Origin: a bacterium
Lineage (GTDB): Bacteria; UBP14; UBA6098; JAFGQG01
Reading direction: 5' to 3'
DNA: 38,341 nucleotides
NCBI GenBank assembly: GCA_016930435.1
Contig: JAFGGQ010000058.1
Span: 1 to 38,341 of the forward strand
Made by a program: the position numbers and the translations under genes. Below, in pieces: positions 25,120 through 34,509 of this stretch; position 1 is the first letter of the stretch; each line of letters opens with the position of its first letter. The notes below the pieces were generated by a model. That model was not told where the DNA came from. It saw only the letters and a list, made by a program, of their open reading frames with translations, and made no database searches.

Positions 25120-27501
25120 TTAACCGTCGGGATACTTTACATCACCCCAAAAATCCACAAGGACATTTTCTATTTCGTCCCCTTTGACAACCTCTACGGC
25201 TTTCCAGTCTGAAGGGAAAAGGCACTGATACTGCTCGTTTAAGAAGCGAGTTCCCAGCAGCACGATAACACCGCGGTCATCCTCCGACCTTATCACCCGT
25301 CCCGCCGCCTGAATGGTGCGGTTCATGCCCGGATAGAGGTAAGCATATTCGAATCCCTGTCCCTTCTTATCCTGGTAATACTTACAGATTAATTCCTGCT
25401 TAACCGTAGGCGGGGGGATCAATGGACCTGCTAATATCACCCCGATAGCAGTATCCCCCAGGTAATCCACTCCCTCCGCGAATACACCGCCCTGAACCCC
25501 TAACAGAAGGTGGGGCTCCTCTTGTCCCCTCATGGCTGTCAAGAAAATTTCCCTTTCCTCAGTACTCATCCGCCGCCGCTGTACCAGCTTGATAAATCCC
25601 TCAGGGCGAATTAAGAAGGAAACCTGCTCCAGAAATTCGAAGGAGGGGAAAAAAACCAGGTAATTCCCCCGTTTGACACTGATCACCTTCTGGATTAAAT
25701 CCACAATATTGAGCAGGTTCATGTTTCGATTGGTGTACCGGGTATCCACTTCCGGAAGGATGAGTATCTTCCTGTTTTCAGGTGGAAATGGTGAACGCAA
25801 GCTAAGGAATCTACTATTACCCGGATCGAATCCCAGCAACTCCGCGTAATAACTGTAGGGATTCAATGTTGCCGACATCCCTACAACGGCATGGAAACCC
25901 TGGATTCTCCTGGCCAGTTGGGAACTGGCTTCCCGGCAGAATATCTGAAAGGTACCTCCTTCAGCTGCACTGAAGTAAAGATAACTGCCCGGATTCTCCT
26001 CCCTTAATATGCTAAGGAAATTTTGAAAGTCGAAATATAGATCCCTGAGTGGATTGATGAGATCCGTGTAAAGGGCTTCTTCAATCTCAAGTAAGTAATC
26101 GGTGTAGAAATTTTCGAATTCTTCGAAGAGTGGGAGAAGGTCGCTTTCACTGATGGTGCATGAATATTCTTCGCGGTCCGGGAATTCGGACTTACCGCGC
26201 TCGTAATATTGCTTGAATATACTGATTAACTGCTTTAGAGTTCGATGCATCTTTTCCTTTCCCCGGAATTCATGATCCTGGAGATACTGAACCGCTTGTT
26301 TGATGCCCCTTAAAGAGAGAGTGCAGGAATAGTAATCCCGGCTGCGCTCAACCAGGTTATGGATTTCATCACAGACCAGGATAAAGTGTGAATAGCTACG
26401 GTTCAGGAAGAATCGTTGAATAGTAGCCCGGGGATCAAAGACATAGTTGTAATCGCCCACGATGAGATCGCAATGTTCAGCGATGCTCAATGAAGTTTCA
26501 AAGGGGCAAAGCAATCTTTCCCGGGAGACCGAGTATATTTTCTGGGGAGTGATGAGATCCTCCTTGAGCAGTTCATCAACCACTACACGGCCATATTCAA
26601 GAAAATTGCGCAGGTATGGGCAAAACTGAACGCTACAGAATCGCACAGCAGCGAGACACATCTGTTCAGCGGCTTTGAGAAAAACGGTTTTTACACCACG
26701 GCAACTTTTTATGGTTTCCATTACGATCTGCTGTTGGGTGTTTTTGGAGGTGGCAAAGAAGACTTTATGATCATTAAGCAGGGCGAACTTCAATGCCGGG
26801 TAGAGTATCCCGGCGGTTTTTCCGCATCCGGTGGGAGCCTCCATCAGAAGGTTCTCACCCTTATCCAGGGTTCTTTTCATAGCCAAAGCCATCTCCCTCT
26901 GAGACCCCCGTAATTCAGGAAAGGGAAATAACAGCTTTTCCCCAAGGATTTTTTTCTTCAGGACGGATTCCTGGCGCTGATTAAAGATGTCCACTACCCT
27001 CTTCAATGCTGAAAGATAATATTGTTTATATTCCCTTACCCTGAAAGAAAGCTTGAATTCACGAACCTCACCGGTAGGAAGATTGACCAGTATAAGTCGA
27101 GGGCGCAGTATTTCTCCCGCCTTACGCGGATAAATGGCGGCATACAGCTTAAGCTGATTTTCAAAAAAAGGGAGGTCGGTCAGATCCAGTTTATTGAAAA
27201 CTTCATCTTTAAGGGCAACTGTCTTCAACTCATCCAGGTATATACCCCTTTCGTCAGTATTTGAATGGTCGATACGCCCCCCCACCCTAATTGATATACC
27301 TTCTATGGTTTCTTCCCTTTGGACAAAAACTTCCTGCTCCCCGGGCAGGTTCTCAAAAAAGGTGGAATGTAGCTTCTGCCCCAGTCTGCCCCGGTTGACC
27401 AGGGTTATACCCTCGAGGATAACCGGTGTGGTTAGTAGCCCCGCGAGGTCCCTGATGCTCAACTCAACCCGCTTATTTTTCAGATCGATATAGATGGGCA
27501 T
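25120..27501 (-). CDS. DinG/XPD-like superfamily 2 helicase with N-terminal RecB/Cas4-like nuclease domain
   Basis: The 793-residue protein combines two parts. Residues about 35-160 carry PD-(D/E)XK nuclease marks of the RecB/Cas4 kind: D78 in GRIDHS, E91-L-K93, and QxxxY as Q116-Y120 (QLKLYA). Residues about 190-785 are a DinG/Rad3/XPD-type helicase with Walker A APTGCGKT (222-229), DEIH box (378-381), and motif VI QAAGRVIRS near the C-terminus. Cysteines C282, C289, C294 and C332 (CPFE) fit the iron-sulfur cluster of XPD-like helicases. It should unwind DNA 5'-3' and possibly cut it, for repair, replication clash or defence. The T9SS-type gene ends 26 nt upstream on the same strand. It converges with rho. 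Confidence 0.88.
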   Translation of the reverse strand: MPIYIDLKNKRVELSIRDLAGLLTTPVILEGITLVNRGRLGQKLHSTFFENLPGEQEVFVQREETIEGISIRVGGRIDHSNTDERGIYLDELKTVALKDEVFNKLDLTDLPFFENQLKLYAAIYPRKAGEILRPRLILVNLPTGEVREFKLSFRVREYKQYYLSALKRVVDIFNQRQESVLKKKILGEKLLFPFPELRGSQREMALAMKRTLDKGENLLMEAPTGCGKTAGILYPALKFALLNDHKVFFATSKNTQQQIVMETIKSCRGVKTVFLKAAEQMCLAAVRFCSVQFCPYLRNFLEYGRVVVDELLKEDLITPQKIYSVSRERLLCPFETSLSIAEHCDLIVGDYNYVFDPRATIQRFFLNRSYSHFILVCDEIHNLVERSRDYYSCTLSLRGIKQAVQYLQDHEFRGKEKMHRTLKQLISIFKQYYERGKSEFPDREEYSCTISESDLLPLFEEFENFYTDYLLEIEEALYTDLINPLRDLYFDFQNFLSILREENPGSYLYFSAAEGGTFQIFCREASSQLARRIQGFHAVVGMSATLNPYSYYAELLGFDPGNSRFLSLRSPFPPENRKILILPEVDTRYTNRNMNLLNIVDLIQKVISVKRGNYLVFFPSFEFLEQVSFLIRPEGFIKLVQRRRMSTEEREIFLTAMRGQEEPHLLLGVQGGVFAEGVDYLGDTAIGVILAGPLIPPPTVKQELICKYYQDKKGQGFEYAYLYPGMNRTIQAAGRVIRSEDDRGVIVLLGTRFLNEQYQCLFPSDWKAVEVVKGDEIENVLVDFWGDVKYPDG

Positions 27502-27527
27502 GGAATTAAAACGGTTTCCCTGAATCG

Positions 27528-29603
27528 TTATTTCAGCAATAGTGTCCGGTGAGTTAATGTGGCATTCTCGGTTTTAATACGGATATAATAGATGCCGGAA
27601 GGCTCTCCCCTAAGGTCTGCCTTGAATAGATTCGTTCCAACCTCCAGCGGTATCCGGTAAACCTCCTTCACCATTCTGCCACGGACGTCCAAAATTTTAA
27701 TTGTAGCATAACCGGTGGTAAGGGAATTGAAGATTATTGTTGTGCTTTCGTTGAAGGGATTGGGGTAGCTGCCCAGCAGTTTGCAGTACGGTTTAATTAC
27801 CGGAGATGAGTTGATCCCTGTTCCCTCAACGTATGCTTCCCAGCAGGTGTTAAGGGTGTTGGATCCGCAGATATCCACTATGTCCCGGGCATAAATGCAG
27901 ACTTCCAGTGTATCGCCCAGCTCCAAAGTGATCCCGGTCCGGTCAAAATCCAGGGTTAAGCTGTCATTTGAGTAAGAGAGGATGCCTCCTGAAAGGTCAA
28001 AGCTAATCCCGTTAAGTGTAAGCAGAATAGATTCCCGGTGGATACTGCTGTAGTCCCACAAACCAATGATCACGGTATTGAAGTCCGGGGCAATGGAATC
28101 GCCCTCACCGGGCAGGGCGGTGATTATCTGCGGCGGAATATTGTCGATATAGAATTGATAGTTATAGGCCGAATCCATGGGAATACCGGCTATATTCTCG
28201 ATACCGGAGATTTCGACATCGATAGTATCATAAGTGGCAAATGGGCTTACTGGGATAAAGATAACTGAATCCCCGGAAACGGTTACGGGTCCGCCGTCGG
28301 GCATATAAGTTGCTCCGTTTACGGTGATTTGGATGGTGCCGGGATCGATTCCCAGGCGGTCGGTTATCCGGAATATGATATTCTGGTCGGCGCAGGCGGT
28401 AGTCTGGCCCGGTCCGGGTATGAAGCCATAAGCAAGCGGCCCTTCACTGGTTTCAACCGGGGGATCGATGAATAGTCCATAGATATCAGAGTCGTAGGTA
28501 TTCCGGTAATCCCCCCAGACAGCCAGAAAGCGGATGCCGTTCCATGCTACTGCAACATCCTGCTGACCGGCTAAAGCATCACAGACAATGAAATCGGTGT
28601 CTAAAAGGTTCCCATTCCAGGTTACCCATTGGCCGTAGATATCGCTGTACAATCCGCTTCGGTCGTCCTGCCAGGCAGTGAGGTAGGCGGTACTACCCCA
28701 TACGGCATCGGAATTGGACTGGTTGGCATTAAGTAGTGAGATGGGTAAATATGCCGGAAAGACCTCGCCCGTAGTGGAGATTTTGCAGCCGAAAACATCG
28801 GTATAGGTAATATAATCATAATTTTGCCAGGTGAGGAAGAATGTAACCCCATCCCAGGTGATCTCCGGGAAATTAACCGATGGGGCCTCCCTAAGCAGGG
28901 TGATCGGTTCGCTCTCGGGATTGCCTTCGCAGTCCAGGAAGCGCCCTGTAAGTCCGATATGGTCGCTGGAATCCCGGTAAACGGCAAGGTAGTTTTCTCC
29001 GTTCCAGGCAAGGGTGGGTACGGTGAATTTCCCGGCACGTGGTGAAATATAAAGGGCCGTATCAACGGGACTGCCCGTGGGATCAATCAGAAGCCCCTTG
29101 ATCCGGATGGTTTCCGGCGTTTGACTGTCCTGCCATAACACCAGAAAATTATCGCCATTGGAAGCTACGGTTAAACGCGATTTATATGATGGCGTGGAAG
29201 TGACCCGGGAAGCCGAAGAAGTAAAAGAAAGGGTTTGTGGATCAAAGTAACGGCAGAAAAGTTGAGGGTATTCACTGACCTCATGGTCTAACCAGATAAT
29301 GATAAAAAGATCACCATTCGAGCCTACTGCAGGGGAGGTCTGGTTGCCGTCATCTGTGCTTATAGCATAACCCGCTGTGGGGGACGCCCCTTCAGCAGGG
29401 ATGAACTGGCCGTATATATTAATATTGGTTGTGCCCCGCCGGTAGTCCTCCCAGGCAATAAAGAAATTTGTGTCGCAGACACTTATTGAGGGATATTTCT
29501 GATCCATACCGGCATAGGAAATGGCTATCTCCTGGGCCCGGGAAAGAGAAGTTCCCATGAATAGCAATGTTAATAAAACCAGAATAAATGATCTTCTAAG
29601 CAT
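27528..29603 (-). CDS. Secreted beta-propeller protein with Ig-like domains and a T9SS-type sorting domain
   Basis: The 691-residue protein has a signal peptide (1 to about 23). Seven blade-like repeats follow (about 40-380), each with a pattern like FLAxWxDxR...DIYGxxVxxxG, starting near residues 47, 99, 152, 204, 255, 306 and 358; seven fits one closed propeller. Two Ig-like domains lie at about 390-488 and 489-595. Residues about 609-691 form a sorting domain (GSYPNPFN at 611-618, ILDVRGRMV, SGIYYIRI), like those of type IX secretion or FlgD-Ig-type C-termini. It is thus likely exported and cell-surface attached or released. No enzyme motif was seen. Confidence 0.88.
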   Translation of the reverse strand: MLRRSFILVLLTLLFMGTSLSRAQEIAISYAGMDQKYPSISVCDTNFFIAWEDYRRGTTNINIYGQFIPAEGASPTAGYAISTDDGNQTSPAVGSNGDLFIIIWLDHEVSEYPQLFCRYFDPQTLSFTSSASRVTSTPSYKSRLTVASNGDNFLVLWQDSQTPETIRIKGLLIDPTGSPVDTALYISPRAGKFTVPTLAWNGENYLAVYRDSSDHIGLTGRFLDCEGNPESEPITLLREAPSVNFPEITWDGVTFFLTWQNYDYITYTDVFGCKISTTGEVFPAYLPISLLNANQSNSDAVWGSTAYLTAWQDDRSGLYSDIYGQWVTWNGNLLDTDFIVCDALAGQQDVAVAWNGIRFLAVWGDYRNTYDSDIYGLFIDPPVETSEGPLAYGFIPGPGQTTACADQNIIFRITDRLGIDPGTIQITVNGATYMPDGGPVTVSGDSVIFIPVSPFATYDTIDVEISGIENIAGIPMDSAYNYQFYIDNIPPQIITALPGEGDSIAPDFNTVIIGLWDYSSIHRESILLTLNGISFDLSGGILSYSNDSLTLDFDRTGITLELGDTLEVCIYARDIVDICGSNTLNTCWEAYVEGTGINSSPVIKPYCKLLGSYPNPFNESTTIIFNSLTTGYATIKILDVRGRMVKEVYRIPLEVGTNLFKADLRGEPSGIYYIRIKTENATLTHRTLLLK

Positions 29604-29767
29604 TTTTGTTACCTTTCTCCTTATAATAATATTTTATCATTTTGAAATATAATTATTGAAACGATTTTATCAACAGAAATTATTCAGAAAATATAGTATG
29701 TAGTCAAATATGATATAGCTGAAGCCGATATTTTGGCACAGCAGAATGTTATTATTTTATAAACCTG

Positions 29768-29795
29768 TTGACTTTAGGTATGATTTTGATAAATT
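29768..29795 (+). promoter_or_regulatory. Possible promoter for ftsE-ftsX
   Basis: TTGACT at 29768-29773 is followed after 16 bases by TAAATT at 29790-29795. The -10 is weak. A start site near 29802 would fit initiation of ftsE at the ATG at 29819. Confidence 0.35.
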
Positions 29796-29818
29796 TTCAA
29801 AAATTATGGATGGTGTAT

Positions 29819-30475
29819 ATGCTGTTGAGTTTAGAGAAAGTAGGAAAGATATATAAACGGGACTGGGTTGCCCTGTCAGATATCAGCTTTTCGCTTGGAA
29901 AAGGGGAATTCGTTTTTATGGTAGGGCCCAGCGGCGCGGGAAAGAGCACCCTTCTCCGGTTGATTTACCTTGAAGAATACCCGGATGCCGGTGAAGTAAA
30001 GTTCGATGAGTATTCCTCGAAAACCATCCACCGGTCTCAGATCCCCTATCTCCGCCGGAAACTGGGGATAGTATTCCAGGATTTCAAGTTGATCCGGGAT
30101 ATGACCGCTTTTGAGAACGTTTACTTTGCCCTGCGGGTGATTGGAGTACCCCGCAAATTAAGGAAGCGAAAAGCGTTTGAACTTCTTTCCTGGGTGGGCT
30201 TAACCCACAAGAAGGACTCGTATCCGCATGAGCTTTCAGGAGGAGAACAGCAAAGGGTTGGAATAGCCCGGGCATTAGCGAACGATCCCCTTTTAGTATT
30301 AGCGGATGAACCAACCGGGAACCTTGACCCCCAGGCTACTGAAGGGATTATAAAATTATTGATGGATTGCCATCGCCAGGGCACCTCGGTGATCATGGCC
30401 ACTCACGATATAGACCTGGTTAAAAGGTATAAATACAGGGTATTACAGATTCAAGAAGGGATTCTGCTGGAATAA
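29819..30475 (+). CDS. ftsE: Cell division ATP-binding protein FtsE
   Basis: FtsE is the ATPase of the FtsEX complex that controls septal peptidoglycan hydrolases. From the ATG at 29819 the product is 218 residues, the usual size. It has Walker [10 protein letters not shown] (36-44), Q87 in VFQD, the signature LSGGEQQR (139-146), Walker [10 protein letters not shown] (158-166), and the switch ATHD near the C-terminus. The frame is open further upstream to 29768, but that part overlaps a promoter-like TTGACT and has no homology to the family, so I use the later ATG. A second ATG at 29810 is possible. ftsX follows after 2 nt. Confidence 0.95.
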   Translation: MLLSLEKVGKIYKRDWVALSDISFSLGKGEFVFMVGPSGAGKSTLLRLIYLEEYPDAGEVKFDEYSSKTIHRSQIPYLRRKLGIVFQDFKLIRDMTAFENVYFALRVIGVPRKLRKRKAFELLSWVGLTHKKDSYPHELSGGEQQRVGIARALANDPLLVLADEPTGNLDPQATEGIIKLLMDCHRQGTSVIMATHDIDLVKRYKYRVLQIQEGILLE

Positions 30476-30477
30476 TC

Positions 30478-31338
30478 ATGTTAAAATTTGGCGACATAAT
30501 TTTTGCAATCAGTCAAGCATTAAAGAGTTTTTCAAGAAGGGGTTTTATTACGTTTCTTTCTATTTCCACAATTACAGCCGCTCTGGTCGTATTTGGTATA
30601 TTCGGGGTGATCTCCACTAACCTCCGATACGCCATGGGCAGGCTCGAAAAAAAGGTGGGGGTGGAAGTTTACCTTCCTATTGAGCTTGATGAAACGCAAA
30701 CCGAAGTGCTCAAAAGCAAAATCGAAGCATTCCCCGAGGTGGAAAAAGTCATCTATATTTCCCGGGAAAAGGCATATTCCAAATTCAAAAGGGAATATGG
30801 GGATAACCTGCTCAAGCAGCTCGATGAAAATCCCTTCCCCGCGTCCTTTCAATTGCGTTTAAAATCCTCATTTTTGGTTCACAGTGAGATCTCGGAATTG
30901 ACCCGGAAATTAGAACAGCTTGAAGGGGTTAGTGAGATTGCGTCCGAGAGTGAGATTGCAGCCCGGATTTCCCGGATAGCAGGGACTTTTAGGCTGTTGG
31001 AAATAGGGTGGGGTGTACTCCTTTTCATTGCCGCAACGGTTATTATATTGAACACTATCAAGTTCACTATCGCCGCCCGTAAGGATACAATAATGATAAT
31101 GGAACTGGTAGGTGCTACCCGGCATTTCGTTCAGCGCCCATTTATTTATGAAGGAATGCTGAAGGGATTCATCAGCGGAATATTTGCAGCTTTGATCATC
31201 TATGGATTACAGAAAGGGATACGGATAATCCTCCCTCAACTGGTTTCACTTTCCGATCTGGGCTTGGGTTTAATAGTGCTTTTGGGAATAGTATTCGGGG
31301 GTATCGGGAGCAAGTTAGCAGTGAGAAAGTTTTTATGA
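30478..31338 (+). CDS. ftsX: Cell division protein FtsX
   Basis: FtsX is the membrane partner of FtsE. The 286-residue protein has one transmembrane helix at about 23-46, a periplasmic domain with the ECD fold (about 50-170, VGVEVYLPIEL at the start), and three further helices at about 175-197, 224-246 and 258-278. The conserved cytoplasmic loop MELVGATRHFVQRPFIYEG is present (208-225). Length and layout are standard. An EnvC or M23 peptidase gene, a common partner, does not follow. Gene order ftsE-ftsX and 2-nt spacing show an operon. Confidence 0.95.
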   Translation: MLKFGDIIFAISQALKSFSRRGFITFLSISTITAALVVFGIFGVISTNLRYAMGRLEKKVGVEVYLPIELDETQTEVLKSKIEAFPEVEKVIYISREKAYSKFKREYGDNLLKQLDENPFPASFQLRLKSSFLVHSEISELTRKLEQLEGVSEIASESEIAARISRIAGTFRLLEIGWGVLLFIAATVIILNTIKFTIAARKDTIMIMELVGATRHFVQRPFIYEGMLKGFISGIFAALIIYGLQKGIRIILPQLVSLSDLGLGLIVLLGIVFGGIGSKLAVRKFL

Positions 31339-31417
31339 TGGATTTTCAATAGCGCATGGGGCGGCGTTCCCCTCTTTCGTGACAATAGTGTTTTCATAAA
31401 AGCGGAAAACAACTTTA

Positions 31418-32143
31418 ATGGACTACTTTATAATTATAATGTTAGCCGCCGTGATCGTGCTCATTGCACATACGGTCAAGGGTCTGACTGGATTTGCCTC
31501 TTCGTTGATCTCTGTGCCCTTGTTGGCACTTTTTTTGGATATTAAATTTGTAGTACCGGTAGTAACTATCACTACCCTGGTTTCGGGAGCGATATTATTC
31601 TGGAAAACCCGGAAAGATATTAAAAAGGATGAGTTTATTATCGTTCTGGTTTTTGTGATCATTGGTTCCTTTATTGGAATACGTTTATTAGCCGGTGTTG
31701 ATTCGCTGATAATTAAAAAGGTCTTTTCGATATTGGTGGTTCTTTTTGGGCTGAACCTGCTCTTTATAAATCGACCTTCCCGGCGCCGGGACCTTCCGGG
31801 ATTCTGGGGCGCCATAGCCGGGTTTATCGGTGGAATACTGGGCGGTATGTTCGATACCAATGGACCCCCTTTGATAATTTACTTCAGTCAGAAATTGAAT
31901 AAACAACAATTCCGGGCAACCCTGGTCGCCATTTTCTTTATCGATGCCATCTGGCGTAATGGCCTTTATATAGCAAACGGTATTACCAACTGGGAAACAC
32001 TTAAATTTGGGCTCTTGATGCTACCCCCATTGATCCTGGGAGTCCTGCTGGGGATGAAACTGCACATCAGGGTTAATGAAGCGGCGTTTAAAAAGGTAGT
32101 AGGGATAATCCTGCTGATTACAGGCGGGTTGCTTTTTTACTAA
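31418..32143 (+). CDS. TauE/SafE-family membrane permease
   Basis: The 241-residue protein has about eight transmembrane helices and two related halves. The halves carry the family signatures VKGLTGFASSLISVPLL (22-38) and GFIGGILGGMFDTNGPPLI (about 136-154). Family members (formerly DUF81) export sulfite, sulfoacetate or related anions; the substrate here is unknown. It follows ftsX after 79 nt and has no clear ribosome site. Its stop overlaps the stop of the convergent NTF2-like gene by three bases. A weak GGGG/CCCC hairpin lies in the gap to ftsX. Confidence 0.9.
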   Translation: MDYFIIIMLAAVIVLIAHTVKGLTGFASSLISVPLLALFLDIKFVVPVVTITTLVSGAILFWKTRKDIKKDEFIIVLVFVIIGSFIGIRLLAGVDSLIIKKVFSILVVLFGLNLLFINRPSRRRDLPGFWGAIAGFIGGILGGMFDTNGPPLIIYFSQKLNKQQFRATLVAIFFIDAIWRNGLYIANGITNWETLKFGLLMLPPLILGVLLGMKLHIRVNEAAFKKVVGIILLITGGLLFY

Positions 32144-32556
32144 GTGGTTATTCTTTTATCGGCAGTTATTCTAAATTCCTCTCTGCGTTGGTTATTGTCT
32201 TCCATGGCATACTGGAATTCCCGGGTTTTCCCATCCCGGATGAGTAAGCGGTACAACCGCCGCTGGCGGATCTCTTCAGATGGCGGTTTCTGGTCACAGG
32301 AGCCGGTCGTTCGAGCTACTATAATAATATATTCATCGTTCATGAATATCTCCCCGATATGGATCTGGAAATCGGGCCACCGGCACGTATAATCCCGCAG
32401 GGTTTTTAGCGAAAGCTCCTGCCCTTCTTTTATCTCTCCGCTATCAGAAACCAGCCGGTGGGCAGGACTCATCAGCTCCCCTAAACCATCAAAATTCCTA
32501 CGATTGATACATTCAATAAATTTTACAGCTATGTCAACAGTGCTGTTGATGCTCAT
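32140..32556 (-). CDS. SnoaL/NTF2-like small protein
   Basis: The 138-residue product reads MSINSTVDIAVKFIECINRRN at the start, then a hallmark of the NTF2-like fold: DGLGELMSPAHRLVSDSG, GQELSLKTLRDYTCRWPDFQI, and IIIVARTTGSCD. The fold hosts many unrelated enzymes (polyketide cyclases, isomerases) and binding proteins, so no function can be named. AAGGAAG lies before the ATG. The gene is downstream of the permease-EIIA gene by 47 nt and its stop overlaps the convergent permease gene. Confidence 0.8.
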   Translation of the reverse strand: MSINSTVDIAVKFIECINRRNFDGLGELMSPAHRLVSDSGEIKEGQELSLKTLRDYTCRWPDFQIHIGEIFMNDEYIIIVARTTGSCDQKPPSEEIRQRRLYRLLIRDGKTREFQYAMEDNNQRREEFRITADKRITT

Positions 32557-32603
32557 AATGCTTCTTCCTTAACTATGATAATTAATTAATTAATGTTGTC
32601 CTT

Positions 32604-34469
32604 CTATCGCCCATTGTAACATCTATGCCTTTTACGTTCAGCGAGCAGGATGATATCTCTTAATTCATTACAAGTCTTGGCATTATGCCAATTTTTTTCA
32701 AAATCCTTATCCTGAATGATCTGGGCGATCGCGGCCAGGGATTTCAGATGGAAATTCCGCTGATCATGTGAACCGAATAGTCCAAAAACTACCTTTACCG
32801 GCACCTCCTGACCGGGGAAATTTATCCCTTTCTTACAACGGGCTACCAGAATATTAAAGTTGCCCTCTCCTTCAACAATAACATGGGGTATAGCTAATCC
32901 GGGTGATATAACCGTTGATGATTCCTGCTCGCGGTCTATCAGGAGTTTGATTAAAACCCGGTCTTCCATACCCAATTTCTGGTTGATCGTTTGAGCCACG
33001 ATCCGGAAAAAATCACAGGCTTCCAGTGGACCTTCCAGGTCAATGAGATCACAATCCTGGATCAACCTGTCAAAACGGTCCTCGATCAGGTCATCCCTTT
33101 CCCTCAGGATATCCCGTAATTCACCGGTGAGAACATTTTCGGTTAATTTACGGGATGTTAACCGCTGGATGAAATAGACCAGAGCCGATTCCCGTTGCAC
33201 CTTGATTTTGGAATAAAACCAATACCAGAGCAATGAAACCCCGAAAAAACCTCCGGCAATGGCTAAGGGTATCCACCCGATTTTGACGAGCAACAAGGCG
33301 TAACCCGCAATCCCCAATATCTGTATCCAGGGATAAAGTGGGGATTTGAAAACAGGTTTATAATTTATTATACGGCTTTCCCTCATTACGATTACCGAGA
33401 GATTGGCAGACATAAAGAGGAGTATCTTGAATGTGGAAGCTACCTTGACCAGGGTAGTGAGATTAAGGAAAAGAATAACAGCGATCATAAAGGCGGCAGT
33501 AAAAATAATGGATTTATATGGGGTGCCGTATTTCGGGTGTAAGTTTGAGAAGAAAGAGGGGATATGTCCATCCTGGCTCATTGCCATGGGTGTTCTGGAA
33601 GCGGCCATAATGCCGGCGTTTGCCGTGGATACAAAGGCCAGAATGGCGGCGATGGCCATCACTGCAACGCCAAAAGTCCCGGCGAATGTTCCTGCGCTTT
33701 GTGAAATAGGAATTAAGGAGGTCCGGAGTGTTTCAGCGGGAAGCACCCCAACGGTTACGATTACCGTAAGACCGTAAAATATGGAGATGATTATTAATGC
33801 CAACAGCATTCCCAGTGGGATGTTCCTGCCAGGATCCTTGGTTTCTTCGGCTAAACTTGCAATTTTAGTTATACCGCCATAAGCAATAAACACCAGACCT
33901 GTGGTTGTAAGGACCGACCCGAATCCGAATGGCATAAATGGTGAGTAACGACTCACATCAACAGTGTGAAAACCCCAGAATATGTATGCAGCCAGGAGTC
34001 CCAGTAATACAAGTACCAGGCCGATTTGGAGTTTCCCGGCATGCTTTACGCTGACTGTATTTATAACTGAAAAAAGTACACAGAGCCCTATGGCAATGAA
34101 TTTGAATTGCCATTCAGTAAGGTTAGGAGCCAGCAGGTAGGCAAAGGCGCTCATTCCAATCAGGGCAAAAGCGCTTTTAAAACTCAGCGAGAACCATGCG
34201 GATATCCCCCCGAGTGCGCCTGCTGCAGGACCAAAACTGCGGTCAAGAATGAAATAATCGCCGGCGGCTTTTGGCATAGCCGAAGATAACTCGGACTTGC
34301 TGAATACCGCGGGGACTACCAGCAAACTGGCTATTATATATGCTAATATCACCGATGGTCCGGAAGTAGCAAAAGCAATACCGGGAAGAATGAACAGGCC
34401 CGAGCTGATCATCGCTCCGGAGGCAATGCAGAAGATATCGATTAACCCTAATTTGCGTTCCAGTCCCAT
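32604..34469 (-). CDS. APC-family amino-acid permease fused to a PTS EIIA-like domain
   Basis: The 621-residue protein has a membrane half (about 1-420) typical of APC/AAT permeases: GLIDIFCIASGAMISSGLFIL at 8-28, SLAEETKDPGRNIPLG at about 205-220, and about 12-14 helices. From about 475 to 612 there is a PTS EIIA type 2 domain, with the phospho-acceptor candidate H529 in GLAIPHVIVE (524-533). No other PTS gene is in the window. The fusion suggests the phosphotransfer system may gate amino-acid uptake; the related COG0531-COG1762 fusion is, as I recall, known in some phyla. It lies 40 nt downstream of asd and upstream of an NTF2-like gene. Confidence 0.9.
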   Translation of the reverse strand: MGLERKLGLIDIFCIASGAMISSGLFILPGIAFATSGPSVILAYIIASLLVVPAVFSKSELSSAMPKAAGDYFILDRSFGPAAGALGGISAWFSLSFKSAFALIGMSAFAYLLAPNLTEWQFKFIAIGLCVLFSVINTVSVKHAGKLQIGLVLVLLGLLAAYIFWGFHTVDVSRYSPFMPFGFGSVLTTTGLVFIAYGGITKIASLAEETKDPGRNIPLGMLLALIIISIFYGLTVIVTVGVLPAETLRTSLIPISQSAGTFAGTFGVAVMAIAAILAFVSTANAGIMAASRTPMAMSQDGHIPSFFSNLHPKYGTPYKSIIFTAAFMIAVILFLNLTTLVKVASTFKILLFMSANLSVIVMRESRIINYKPVFKSPLYPWIQILGIAGYALLLVKIGWIPLAIAGGFFGVSLLWYWFYSKIKVQRESALVYFIQRLTSRKLTENVLTGELRDILRERDDLIEDRFDRLIQDCDLIDLEGPLEACDFFRIVAQTINQKLGMEDRVLIKLLIDREQESSTVISPGLAIPHVIVEGEGNFNILVARCKKGINFPGQEVPVKVVFGLFGSHDQRNFHLKSLAAIAQIIQDKDFEKNWHNAKTCNELRDIILLAERKRHRCYNGR

Positions 34470-34509
34470 AATATGGTCCTTTTTATTTTGCAGGCCTCTT
34501 GTAAATAAT

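Noticed and set aside
29733-29750. TGGCAC-like sequence upstream of ftsE as a sigma54 promoter
   Set aside because: The -24 GG is present, but the base pair at -12 is TG rather than GC at the required distance.
31354-31376. GGGG/CCCC hairpin between ftsX and the TauE-type gene as a terminator
   Set aside because: The stem is only four pairs and the following TCTTTC is a weak T tract.
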